A stretch of 64,000 nt of DNA from an uncultured Ruminococcus sp. (GTDB taxonomy: Bacteria > Bacillota > Clostridia > Oscillospirales > Ruminococcaceae), in the NCBI GenBank assembly GCA_910576995.1, contig CAJTLC010000003.1:62001-126000 (forward strand), given 5' to 3'. Below are positions 15,820 through 24,042 of the stretch, piece after piece (position 1 is the stretch's first letter; each line of letters begins with the position of its first letter). The translations under genes and the position numbers were made by a program. Under the pieces are notes generated by a model. That model saw only the letters and a program-made list of their open reading frames with translations, did not search any database and was not told the DNA's origin.

Positions 15820-18027
15820 TTATTTCTTCACTTTCAATGCACGTATGGAATTAAGTATCAGAAGCATTGCCGTACCGGAATCCGCAAAAACAGCAAGCCA
15901 CATATTTGGATGGCCAAGAATTCCAAGAATAAGCACTAAAGCTTTCACTGACAGCGCAAAAATTATATTCTGATATGAGATCTGCAAAGTTTTGTCCGCA
16001 ATTTTCTTCGCAGTCACGATGGCTTCGGGTTCGCTGTTCATAAACACGGCGTCAGCGGCTTCAAGCGCAAGATCGGCTCCAGACTGCATTGCTCCTCCAA
16101 CATCCGCTCCGGCAAGAACAGGCGCATCGTTTATTCCGTCTCCGACAAACATCACCGCTCCTTTTTCATTTCTGATTTCATTGAGTTCACGAAGTTTTTC
16201 ATCAGGCATAAGTCCGCCGCGAATACGATCGATACCAAGTGCGCCGCCGACTTTACTGGCATTTTCCTGCTTATCGCCCGTAAGCATCGACGTATATATA
16301 CCCATCGACCGCAGTTTGGAAACAGCCTTCGCAGACGTTTTTTTAACGGAATCCGAAACAATTATCCTTCCTAATATTTCATTGTTTGCGGCGATATATA
16401 CAACGCTTCCGCCTTTATTTTCATCGTGATCGTCAACATTGATCTTCTTCAGTTTCATTAGTTTTTCATTGCCGCAAAAAAACGTTTTTCCGTTTAATTC
16501 TGCATATACTCCCATGCCAGCAAGTTCGCCTGATTTTTTAGGTTCCTCAAAAGTTATTCCTCTGCTTTTGCAGCATTCGGCAATGCTTTCCGCAACAGGA
16601 TGTGAAGATATTTGCTCGCAGCTTCCACAAATCTTCAGCAATTCTTCTTCGGAAATATTTCCGAAGACTTTTATATCTGTTACGTTGAAACTTCCGTTAG
16701 TAAGCGTTCCGGTTTTATCAAAAACGACAGCCTTAACTTTTCCAAGGGCTTCTATAACGTTTCCGCCTTTGAAAAGAATTCCATTTTTTGAAGCCGCTCC
16801 GATTCCCGAAAAATAGGCAAGCGGAACGCTTAATACCAACGCGCACGGGCAGCTTATTACAAGGAAAGTTAATGCGGAATATATCCATTTTGCCAAGTCA
16901 TGAGTTACGAGAGTTCCGATCACAGCTGTTAAAATTGCAGCGAGAATGACAATAGGCGTGTAAATTTTTGAGAAGCGTGTAATAAATCTGTCTATTTTAG
17001 GCTTTTCAGCCGAGGCGTTCTCAACAGCTTCGGCAATTTTGGCTATCATTGAATCGTCGGCCGCGGCAGTCGCTCTGAGAATGAACGTTTCGGAAAGATT
17101 GATGCAGCCCGACATTACAGGATCGCCTTTGCGCACCGTCATTGGAACAGGTTCACCGTTGACTGCTGAAGTATCTATCCGTGATTCGCCCGATTCAACT
17201 ATACCGTCGGCGGCGATTCTCTCGCCTGCTTTTATCCTGAGGATATCGCCAACTTCAATTTCATCGGAATCTATTGTCCTGAATTCGCCGTTTCTCAGCA
17301 CATCCGCTTCATTCACACGAAGTTCTGCCGCCGCAGTAATGGCTTTGCGGCTGCGCGATACGGCATAATCTTCAAAAAGCTCACCTATTTTAAAGAAAAG
17401 CACAACTCCGACAGCTTCGGCATATTCCCCAAGTGCAAATGCGCCAAGAGTCGCAGCTGTCATGAGGAAATTTTCATCAAAAAAATTGCCCGCTTTTATA
17501 TTCCTGAATGTATTCAGCAAAACATTATAACCAAGCAAAAGATATGCAGAGCCAAAAAGAAATACTGAAATTATCTCTAAATCAGTAAAATGATGCAAAG
17601 CTAAAGCTGCCGCAAAAAATGCAATACCGACAGCAAGCAGAATAAATTTTACTCCTTTATTTTCATGCTCATCCGGAGTTTGAGATTTCACTTTGCAGTC
17701 ATGATGGCGTTCATGATCATGACCGCAGCAGCAATTTTGTTCATCATGTTTGTGATGATTGTGTTCATGCTCACGGCAGTGATCATGGTGCGAGTGATGT
17801 CCATTGTTGTTTGAATGCTCCTCAATAACTACGCCTGCTTCAATTTTTCCTGCCACTTCATTCATTTTAGTTAATAATTCGTCCGTAAATTCGCCTTTTA
17901 CTTTTAACTTGCGAAGCGGAAAATTAAGAACTGCTTTTTCAACGCCGTCCAGCTTATTTATTGCTTCTTCGATCTTTCCGCCGCAATGCGCGCAGTCAAG
18001 ATTTTTGATCTCAAAGTTTTTTTCCAT
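15820..18027 (-). CDS. Heavy-metal P1B-type ATPase, Zn/Cd/Pb exporter type
   Basis: 735 aa cation-exporting ATPase. An N-terminal heavy-metal domain carries LDCAHCGGK (CxxC), followed by a His-rich stretch of about 45 residues with CCCGHDH, consistent with zinc or cadmium handling. The membrane CPC motif is in VISCPCALVLSVPLA, the phosphorylation site is FDKTGTLTNG, and the hinge is VGDGINDAPVLAGADVG. The CPC plus His-rich N-terminus point to the ZntA/CadA group rather than copper. An upstream in-frame ATG exists, but MEKNFEIKNLD at 18027 follows AAAGGAGT and was chosen. No metal-sensing regulator is adjacent. Confidence 0.93.
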   Translation of the reverse strand: MEKNFEIKNLDCAHCGGKIEEAINKLDGVEKAVLNFPLRKLKVKGEFTDELLTKMNEVAGKIEAGVVIEEHSNNNGHHSHHDHCREHEHNHHKHDEQNCCCGHDHERHHDCKVKSQTPDEHENKGVKFILLAVGIAFFAAALALHHFTDLEIISVFLFGSAYLLLGYNVLLNTFRNIKAGNFFDENFLMTAATLGAFALGEYAEAVGVVLFFKIGELFEDYAVSRSRKAITAAAELRVNEADVLRNGEFRTIDSDEIEVGDILRIKAGERIAADGIVESGESRIDTSAVNGEPVPMTVRKGDPVMSGCINLSETFILRATAAADDSMIAKIAEAVENASAEKPKIDRFITRFSKIYTPIVILAAILTAVIGTLVTHDLAKWIYSALTFLVISCPCALVLSVPLAYFSGIGAASKNGILFKGGNVIEALGKVKAVVFDKTGTLTNGSFNVTDIKVFGNISEEELLKICGSCEQISSHPVAESIAECCKSRGITFEEPKKSGELAGMGVYAELNGKTFFCGNEKLMKLKKINVDDHDENKGGSVVYIAANNEILGRIIVSDSVKKTSAKAVSKLRSMGIYTSMLTGDKQENASKVGGALGIDRIRGGLMPDEKLRELNEIRNEKGAVMFVGDGINDAPVLAGADVGGAMQSGADLALEAADAVFMNSEPEAIVTAKKIADKTLQISYQNIIFALSVKALVLILGILGHPNMWLAVFADSGTAMLLILNSIRALKVKK

Positions 18028-18410
18028 AAAAAGCACTCCTTTGCAATTTCTAATGTTTATCAATAAACGCATGAGCAATTGTTCATATGTTTATTATATC
18101 ATACGATTCTGTTCTTGTCAATAGGATTTTCGATTTTTTAGAAAAATTTATAGGTCTTGTTCGAAAAATAGCTACATTCGGAAAAATGCACAGAAATTAC
18201 TGTATGTTAGGAGAGAATCCGAAGGCAGGCTGTCGCCTGACAAGGATTTTCGACGACGCAGACAGTGATTTATGGGCGTTTTGACGAATGTAGCTATTTT
18301 TCAAACAAGACCTAGAGCCTTTTTAATATCTTGGCGCGTGGGTATTCTCAAGCAGATTTTATATCAGCAGAATAAGTTGATTTTGCAATAGACTGTGGTA
18401 TAAAAAGTCT
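18028..18410. other. Intergenic region with a MITE-like repeat
   Basis: The 383 bases between the metal ATPase and the pyridoxal kinase contain the 164-base element with long inverted termini listed separately. The flanks on either side are AT-rich, and no gene or RNA family was recognised in them. Confidence 0.6.
18151..18314. repeat. MITE-like element with 30-base terminal inverted repeats
   Basis: Termini of 30 bases at 18151-18180 and 18285-18314 (beginning TAGGTCTTGTT, ending ACAAGACCTA) are inverted copies with one mismatch. The 104-base interior has no coding capacity and includes GGCTGTCGCCTGACAAGG and TTTCGACGACGCAG. No clear target duplication was seen. As RNA it would fold into one long hairpin. 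Confidence 0.85.
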
Positions 18411-19247
18411 CTATGAATTTGAAGAATACTCTATCAGTTTTCCAAGACAAAGTTCAAAACAGCTTCCATACCACATTTCATCAAGGCACGGCATTGTCGC
18501 GTTTATACAGTCAGAGATATATTTCACCGACATATCAAGAGCCTGCTGAATATTTTTTCCGAGGGTAACAGCGCCTGTAAATACGCTTGCAAAAATATCT
18601 CCCGTACCGTGAAGCTGACGTTCGATATGCTTTCCGAATGAAACATAAAATTCATCGCTTTCCGAATCATACGCTGCAGCGCCATGAAGACCGCCTGAAC
18701 GGACTCCCGTAAGAACCGGAACTTTGCAGCCCAATTCTGCAAGACCTCGAAGAATCTCTTTTGCGCTGTTTTCATCACATTTATCGTTATACGGAATTCC
18801 CAGCAGAAAACTTGCTTCTGTCATATTTGGAAGGATGTAATCGGCTTTTTCACACAACTTACGCATTTCCCCTACAAATTCTTCCGTAAACCCAGCGTAT
18901 AAATGCCCGGAATCCCCGAGAACAGGATCGACAACGATGAAATTATCATCGCTGCTAAATGAATCGAAAAAATCCGAAACGATCTGCACTTGATCGACCG
19001 AACCGAGATATCCAGTATATATCGCGTCAAAGGTCAGCCCCAGCGACTGCCAATGTTTTGAAATATCCTTGATATCTCCTGACAGATCATGAAACGTATA
19101 TCCTGTAAATCCTCCGGTATGAGTTGAAAGCACAGCCGTAGGAATAACCGCTGTCTCTATACCCATAGCGGAAATTATCGGAAGCGCTACCGTCAGAGAA
19201 CATTTTCCGAAGCACGAAATATCTTGTATTGTAACAACTTTTTTCAT
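18411..19247 (-). CDS. pdxY: Pyridoxal/pyridoxine kinase, PfkB superfamily
   Basis: 278 aa ribokinase-fold kinase that phosphorylates B6 vitamers in salvage of pyridoxal phosphate. Seen motifs: VVTIQDISCFGKCSLTVALP at the N-terminus, PTAVLSTHTGGF, GYLGS, VVDPVLGDSG, LPNMTEASFLLG, and the phosphoryl-transfer site LHGTGDIFASVFTGA with Asp of GTGD as catalytic base. These are the PdxK/PdxY pattern; the symbol is given for the family since K and Y are hard to separate by eye. The ATG at 19247 has AAGAATGG upstream; an alternative ATG nine bases earlier is possible. Confidence 0.88.
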   Translation of the reverse strand: MKKVVTIQDISCFGKCSLTVALPIISAMGIETAVIPTAVLSTHTGGFTGYTFHDLSGDIKDISKHWQSLGLTFDAIYTGYLGSVDQVQIVSDFFDSFSSDDNFIVVDPVLGDSGHLYAGFTEEFVGEMRKLCEKADYILPNMTEASFLLGIPYNDKCDENSAKEILRGLAELGCKVPVLTGVRSGGLHGAAAYDSESDEFYVSFGKHIERQLHGTGDIFASVFTGAVTLGKNIQQALDMSVKYISDCINATMPCLDEMWYGSCFELCLGKLIEYSSNS

Positions 19248-19455
19248 AAATACCATTCTTTCATAATTAATATACTTTATTTTACTTCATTTTCTTTTTA
19301 TTGTCAAGTATGCAGAACCATAATTATTTCGACAAGAACATATTTTTACCCTGAAAAACTTAAAATTTCGCCTTTTTATCACTTAAAGCTATTGACTTTT
19401 TCGAAGTTTTGGGGTAAAATATTATTATACTATTCTTATGGAGTGTGTTATTTAT

Positions 19456-20091
19456 ATGAAAAAAAATTCAGGTATGACAAACGGTCTTAATAAATCGACC
19501 AAAGTCACGCTTTTATCATGCGCAAGCTTTATCGTGCTGACTATGCTTATCCTTATTTTCTTTGTTATGTTCCCGATAACTCCGTCTGAAAAGATAATGG
19601 CAAGCATTGGGCGTGAAAACGTATTCAACGGAGGCAACGGCAATCCATCGGCAACCGCTGTTCCCGGCGGAGAAACTACTGCGTCTGCTCAGACAACGGC
19701 AACAACTGCTCTTAACACTGCGCGGACAGGCTACACCACCACAAAAACGGTAAATATTATCATCACAACCGGTTCTGGATTTCTTTGGAACGGAAGGATT
19801 CCAACAGGAGGATTTACTGTTGGAGATACGCATACAACTGTTGCAGACGACCCGATAATCCCAACTCCTGATCCGGGATATACTTATCCAAGTCATACGG
19901 ATACGCCTCAGCAGCCAACTGAACCATATGATCCTCCCTCAACCAATATAGCTGAACCCACCTCGCCGATATCTCCTACTACGCCTATTAATGATCCTGA
20001 TCCGACTACTCCTCCCTCGCCGCCTCCAACTGAACCACAGAATCCGCCTGCTCCCTCAACTCCCGGCGGTGATGATACTCAATCGGAATAA
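19456..20091 (+). CDS. Membrane-anchored Thr/Pro-rich surface protein, unknown function
   Basis: 211 aa. A short cytoplasmic start, one hydrophobic segment (about 14-41, VTLLSCASFIVLTMLILIFF) and then an external tail dominated by Thr, Pro, Gly and Ser (TTATTALNTARTGYTTTKT, PTTPPSPPPTEPQNPPAP). No folded domain was recognised; the tail looks like a wall-spanning or glycosylated stalk. The start at 19456 has GGAG twelve bases upstream, preferred over an ATG at 19438 that lies before that GGAG. A TTGACT/TAAAAT pair with 16-base spacing lies about 40 bases upstream. Its terminator separates it from the ADP-ribosyltransferase-like gene. Confidence 0.65.
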   Translation: MKKNSGMTNGLNKSTKVTLLSCASFIVLTMLILIFFVMFPITPSEKIMASIGRENVFNGGNGNPSATAVPGGETTASAQTTATTALNTARTGYTTTKTVNIIITTGSGFLWNGRIPTGGFTVGDTHTTVADDPIIPTPDPGYTYPSHTDTPQQPTEPYDPPSTNIAEPTSPISPTTPINDPDPTTPPSPPPTEPQNPPAPSTPGGDDTQSE

Positions 20092-20098
20092 AAAAAGC

Positions 20099-20128
20099 GA
20101 CTGCCGTGTTGAATCGCGGCAGTTTTTT
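20099..20128 (+). terminator. Terminator after the Thr/Pro-rich protein
   Basis: ACTGCCG pairs with CGGCAGT around a 9-base loop, followed by six Ts. It lies eight bases past the stop codon. The following TTTTTTCAAACAAGCCCTAG also resembles one end of the 18151-18314 element. Confidence 0.8.
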
Positions 20129-20152
20129 CAAACAAGCCCTAGGGAGGCAGTA

Positions 20153-20935
20153 ATGACCAAACTTACAAATGATGAAAAAAATGCTCTGCGCTTCTATATC
20201 GGGGACGTATCAGGATATGACAAGTTCTACGGCGATCCCAAGGCATATGTAACGCTTAATTCGCTATTTTTTCCGAATATTTACACTGAAAAAGCGCGGG
20301 CTGATGAAGGAAAATTTTTAAATCAAGCCATAATTGCTGATATTCCCCGTCTATTTGATTTTTTTCGATCACTTTTTTCAGCATTCTCAAAAAATCTTAT
20401 CAATAAAGCAATTGACGTTTATCGTGTTGAACGAATGTCTGATTTTTTGCTATGCCGCCAAAATTCTGCAACGATCTCTTTGACATCGACTTCAACTTCA
20501 GGATTTCTGAATTCCTACCGCGACCGCCGTGGAATCGCCTTGCTGAAATTCAAGCTGCCTGTCGGGATTAATTGCATTGATATAGCGAAAACGCTGGACA
20601 AATACAGCAAACCCGAAGAAGCTGAAATTCTTCTTCCTCCGTTTATGAGCGTGAATATTAAAGAAAAAAAGTTGTCAGAATCAGAATTAAAAATCACGGA
20701 TATTGACAATATGCCGCCTGAAATCTTATGTGAGATCAAGCCTGTCGGCATCTCTGTCTGCGATGTAAAAATTCCCAGGCTGCCGATCGGAGGCGAATTG
20801 GCAGGGCAAAGAATTTACGCCGCTCTGAATTCACACACTATACCGATCGAGGAGGATATCGCTCTGTATTCGGAATGGAAAAATGCGCTGCAAATTCAGC
20901 TTCACAAGTTGATATACGGCATTATCAATAATTAA
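20153..20935 (+). CDS. Putative ADP-ribosyltransferase (R-STS-ExE type), stand-alone
   Basis: 260 aa with no signal peptide. The order of motifs fits mono-ADP-ribosyltransferases of the ADPrib_exo_Tox fold: an N-terminal helical part (LTNDEKNALRFYIGDVSGYD), Arg91 in IDVYRVERM, STS at 112-114 in SLTSTSTSGFL, a strand LLKFKLPVG, and Glu156-Ala-Glu158 in KPEEAEILLPPF. ExE enzymes normally modify arginine or small molecules. The C-terminal 85 residues are not recognised. GGGAGG precedes the ATG at 20153; the frame is open upstream but that part overlaps the preceding gene. It is unlinked to any secretion or immunity gene that I can identify. Activity and target are inference. Confidence 0.72.
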   Translation: MTKLTNDEKNALRFYIGDVSGYDKFYGDPKAYVTLNSLFFPNIYTEKARADEGKFLNQAIIADIPRLFDFFRSLFSAFSKNLINKAIDVYRVERMSDFLLCRQNSATISLTSTSTSGFLNSYRDRRGIALLKFKLPVGINCIDIAKTLDKYSKPEEAEILLPPFMSVNIKEKKLSESELKITDIDNMPPEILCEIKPVGISVCDVKIPRLPIGGELAGQRIYAALNSHTIPIEEDIALYSEWKNALQIQLHKLIYGIINN

Positions 20936-20938
20936 AGA

Positions 20939-20974
20939 ACTGCCTGCAAAACTAAACTTTGCAGGCAGTTTTTT
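20939..20974. terminator. Bidirectional terminator between convergent genes
   Basis: ACTGCCTGCAAA pairs with TTTGCAGGCAGT and is followed by six Ts on the plus strand. It serves the ADP-ribosyltransferase-like gene and probably pheT on the other strand. Confidence 0.85.
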
Positions 20975-20995
20975 AATATAAACATAATTTTTTGA

Positions 20996-23455
20996 TCAGC
21001 CGCGGAGTTCCGCACCGATATTCGCAAGGGCTTTAAGAGCCTTTTTCATTGCTCCGTCCGCCTGTTCGTCGGTAAGAGTACCCTCGTGAGAGCGCATGGA
21101 AATAGAATAAGAAACGCTCTTCTTTCCTTCGTCTATCTGCTTGCCCTTATAAACGTCAAACAACGTCACCTTTTCAAGAATTTTGCCAACTGCGCCGCAA
21201 ATCGCCTTTTCAAGTTCCGCAACCGGCACTTCTTCGTCAACAATAATACTAAGGTCACGCGTCATCGCAGGGAATTTCGGGAGCGGCTTATACGTGATCT
21301 TATCGCTTGCAAGCTTCATAAGTTCGGGAATATTCAGCTTTGCAACATAAGTTTTAACGCCGATCTCGTAATTTTCCTGAACCTCGGGATGAACCTCGCC
21401 CATGATTCCGAGATGAACGCCGTCTTTAAGAATAACCGCGCTTCTGCCAGGATGAAGCGCATATTTTTCATCAAATACTTCGCACTCCCCTGCCCTTGCG
21501 TATTCAACTCCGCTGATATTGATCTCGTCGAAAATCTGCTCGATCATCCCTTTGAGAGTGTAGAAATCAGCGTCGCCGCCGTACATTCCTATAGTAAGCC
21601 GCTGCGGTTCGTCAGGAAGCTGATATTCATACTCATGACGAAGCTCGCCGCTGTTGACAAGTATCGCTTCATCGCCCTGATAGCCGCGCTTTTCGTCGAT
21701 CGGGATATATTCCTTAGCGATCTCAAACAAAACAGCTTTTTCATTTCTGTTGTTGTAATTGAACGAAAGCACATCGAGCATGGACGGAATCGTGGATGTT
21801 CTCATCACGCTTGTATCCTCGCCAAGCGGATTAACAATTTTAACTACCTTGCGGAGCTTGCTGTCCTGCGGAAGTTTAATTTTGTCAAAATATTTAGGCG
21901 ATACAAAAGAGTATGTGGCGATCTCATAGCCGCCGAGTGCGACCGTCGTATTTCTGAGATCGCGCAGGAATTTCTGTTCCGCGCTTAATTCAGCCTTTGC
22001 AACTCCGCGGAAATCAGTAGAGGGAATTTCGTTATAACCGTAAATTCTCGCAACTTCTTCCGCAATATCGGCAGGACGCTCGATATCGATACGGAACGAC
22101 GGCGCAATAACCTTTCCGTCCTCGATCTTGAAATCAAGTCTGGTCAGATACTCTTTCATCTTGCTTTCCGAAATATCTGTCCCGAGGAATTCATTTATCT
22201 TCACAGGATCAAATTCTACGACGGCAGGCTTATGATCGGAATGATCGCAGTCTATGACGGTATTCAGCACTTCGCCTGCTCCAAGTTCCTCAACAAGCTG
22301 GAAAGCTCTTTTAAGGCAGTACATACTGATAAGCGGATCGACGCCCTTTTCATAGCGCGCGGAAGCGTCGGATTTAAGCTTTAAAGCCTTTGAAGTGCGG
22401 CGAACCTGAGTAGGCTCGAAATATGCGGATTCAAATACTACTGTTGTCGTATCGTCCATGATTCCGCTGTATTCTCCGCCCATGATTCCCGCTACCGCAA
22501 CGGGTTTCTTTTCATCTGCAATTACCAGCATATCGTCTGTAAGTTCGCGTTCAACGCCGTCAAGAGTCATTATCTTCTCGCCGTTTACCGCATTGCGCAC
22601 GTTGATATGAGCACCCTCCACATAACGGAGATCGAAAGCGTGCATGGGCTGACCTGTTTCAAGCATTACGTAATTTGTAATATCAACAAAATTATTTATC
22701 GGTCTGACGCCGCTTGCACGAAGTCTTTCACGCATCCAGCGCGGAGACGGCTCTATTTTAACGTTTTTAACGATTCCCGCGCAGTAACGCTTGCACTTAT
22801 CCGTATTGAGTATGTCAACCTTAAGCATGGAATTGATATCGCCGTCAATGCCCTTGAATTCGGGAATGGGAACATTAAGCGGAAGATCGAATGTCGCGGC
22901 AGTTTCTCTTGCAAGTCCGATAACGCTGAGACAATCGGGACGATTTGATGTGATCTCAAATTCCACGGAGGTATCGTTCAGCCCGATAGCGGACTGTATG
23001 TCCTGACCTATCTCGCAATCCTCCTGCATAATAAATATGCCGTCCTCGATAGCGTAGGGGAAATCGCGCTTGTCAAGTCCGAGTTCGCCGAGCGAGCAAA
23101 GCATTCCGTTTGAAACTACGCCGCGCAGCTTGCCTTTCCTGATCTTCACCCCATTTGGAAGCGTAGAACCGTCGAGCGCGACGGGAACAGTATCGCCTGC
23201 ATTAACGTTTGAAGCTCCCGTAACGATCTGCACGGGTTCTTCCTTTCCAACCTCCACCTGACATACAACAAGGTGATCTGAATTTTCATGAGGAACTACA
23301 GACAGAATTTTACCAACAACAACATTGGAAATTTCCTTTCCCTCAACGTCGTAGCATTCCACCTTAGAGCCGCTCATCGTAAGCGCGTGGCAGTAGTCCT
23401 TTATCGGTACATCGACTTTAACGTAATCGTTAAGCCATTTCATTGATAAATTCAT
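20996..23455 (-). CDS. pheT: Phenylalanyl-tRNA synthetase beta subunit
   Basis: 819 aa, the standard bacterial length; forms the alpha2-beta2 enzyme with PheS. Domains: N-terminal MKWLNDYVKVD, EMAP-like tRNA-binding domain (about 40-150, VVGKILSVVPHENSDHLVVC), B3/B4 editing domain (VRPINNFVDITNYVMLETGQPMHAFD), B5 domain, catalytic-core-like domain and C-terminal FDX-ACB anticodon domain (FPAMTRDLSIIVDEEVP). The ATG at 23455 follows GAAAGGA and overlaps the stop of the preceding small membrane protein (ATGA). It is the last gene of the T-box operon. Confidence 0.96.
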   Translation of the reverse strand: MNLSMKWLNDYVKVDVPIKDYCHALTMSGSKVECYDVEGKEISNVVVGKILSVVPHENSDHLVVCQVEVGKEEPVQIVTGASNVNAGDTVPVALDGSTLPNGVKIRKGKLRGVVSNGMLCSLGELGLDKRDFPYAIEDGIFIMQEDCEIGQDIQSAIGLNDTSVEFEITSNRPDCLSVIGLARETAATFDLPLNVPIPEFKGIDGDINSMLKVDILNTDKCKRYCAGIVKNVKIEPSPRWMRERLRASGVRPINNFVDITNYVMLETGQPMHAFDLRYVEGAHINVRNAVNGEKIMTLDGVERELTDDMLVIADEKKPVAVAGIMGGEYSGIMDDTTTVVFESAYFEPTQVRRTSKALKLKSDASARYEKGVDPLISMYCLKRAFQLVEELGAGEVLNTVIDCDHSDHKPAVVEFDPVKINEFLGTDISESKMKEYLTRLDFKIEDGKVIAPSFRIDIERPADIAEEVARIYGYNEIPSTDFRGVAKAELSAEQKFLRDLRNTTVALGGYEIATYSFVSPKYFDKIKLPQDSKLRKVVKIVNPLGEDTSVMRTSTIPSMLDVLSFNYNNRNEKAVLFEIAKEYIPIDEKRGYQGDEAILVNSGELRHEYEYQLPDEPQRLTIGMYGGDADFYTLKGMIEQIFDEINISGVEYARAGECEVFDEKYALHPGRSAVILKDGVHLGIMGEVHPEVQENYEIGVKTYVAKLNIPELMKLASDKITYKPLPKFPAMTRDLSIIVDEEVPVAELEKAICGAVGKILEKVTLFDVYKGKQIDEGKKSVSYSISMRSHEGTLTDEQADGAMKKALKALANIGAELRG

Positions 23456-24042
23456 ATTTTTTTCCTTTCACCAAAATTTCTTTGCTTTTCATATAATATT
23501 TTCGAAATTGAATCGCAATGCTTGTAATAATCTTTCCATTTTTTTACGCTTACTTCATACATAACATTGTTTTTATCGGTTATCGCAATAATTATGCTGT
23601 CCTTGATACCGTTCGTGCTGTGTATGATATTTTTGAATTCGTCAATGTACTGATAGCCGATGATCAGGTGTGACTTTGGCACGTAAAAATAATTTTCAAG
23701 CAAATAAAATGTGCCGTACATCATTTTGCCGTTTTCAATTTCATTTTCTATTTTTTTAGACGTATAGCTGTCGATCTCATCTAAATACCGCAGTTTCGCT
23801 TTATTAACGACGATTTTGCCCATTAAGCTTCGGATGCTGAAAAACAGATATACACCGATCGCAACAATAAAGACCAGAGCAAAATATATCGCAGATTCGG
23901 GAGATTCATCATGATAAACTCCGAATACGCAAAAAGCGCCGATGACAGCAATGACCGCCGCAACAATAATATGGATCATCGTCTCGATCTTTACGGAATT
24001 TCGACATTTCTTTCTTGCCTGTTCCAATCCGTACTTACACAT
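23452..24042 (-). CDS. Small membrane protein encoded between pheS and pheT
   Basis: 196 aa, family not recognised. Two hydrophobic segments near 22-45 and 50-72, then a cytoplasmic domain of about 120 residues that begins with a charged helix (VVNKAKLRYLDEIDSYTSKK) and has beta-rich parts (LLENYFYVPKSHLIIGYQYI, IIIAITDKNNVMYEVSVKKW). The start overlaps the pheS stop by one base (TGATG) with no clear ribosome binding site, and the stop overlaps the pheT start, so it is translated by coupling inside the synthetase operon. YcxB-like or PH-like folds look similar in layout, but that is only a guess. Confidence 0.75.
   Translation of the reverse strand: MCKYGLEQARKKCRNSVKIETMIHIIVAAVIAVIGAFCVFGVYHDESPESAIYFALVFIVAIGVYLFFSIRSLMGKIVVNKAKLRYLDEIDSYTSKKIENEIENGKMMYGTFYLLENYFYVPKSHLIIGYQYIDEFKNIIHSTNGIKDSIIIAITDKNNVMYEVSVKKWKDYYKHCDSISKILYEKQRNFGERKKI

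Noticed and set aside
17701..17820. His-rich stretch in the metal ATPase as a separate gene or repeat
   Set aside because: It is in frame with the ATPase and is a normal metal-binding extension.
20124..20143. Possible solo terminus of the 18151-18314 element
   Set aside because: Only about 20 bases match and they overlap the terminator T-run; recorded as a hint, not a feature.
21086..21988. 300-codon frame opposite pheT
   Set aside because: Length arises from codon bias of pheT; there is no start context, signal or domain.
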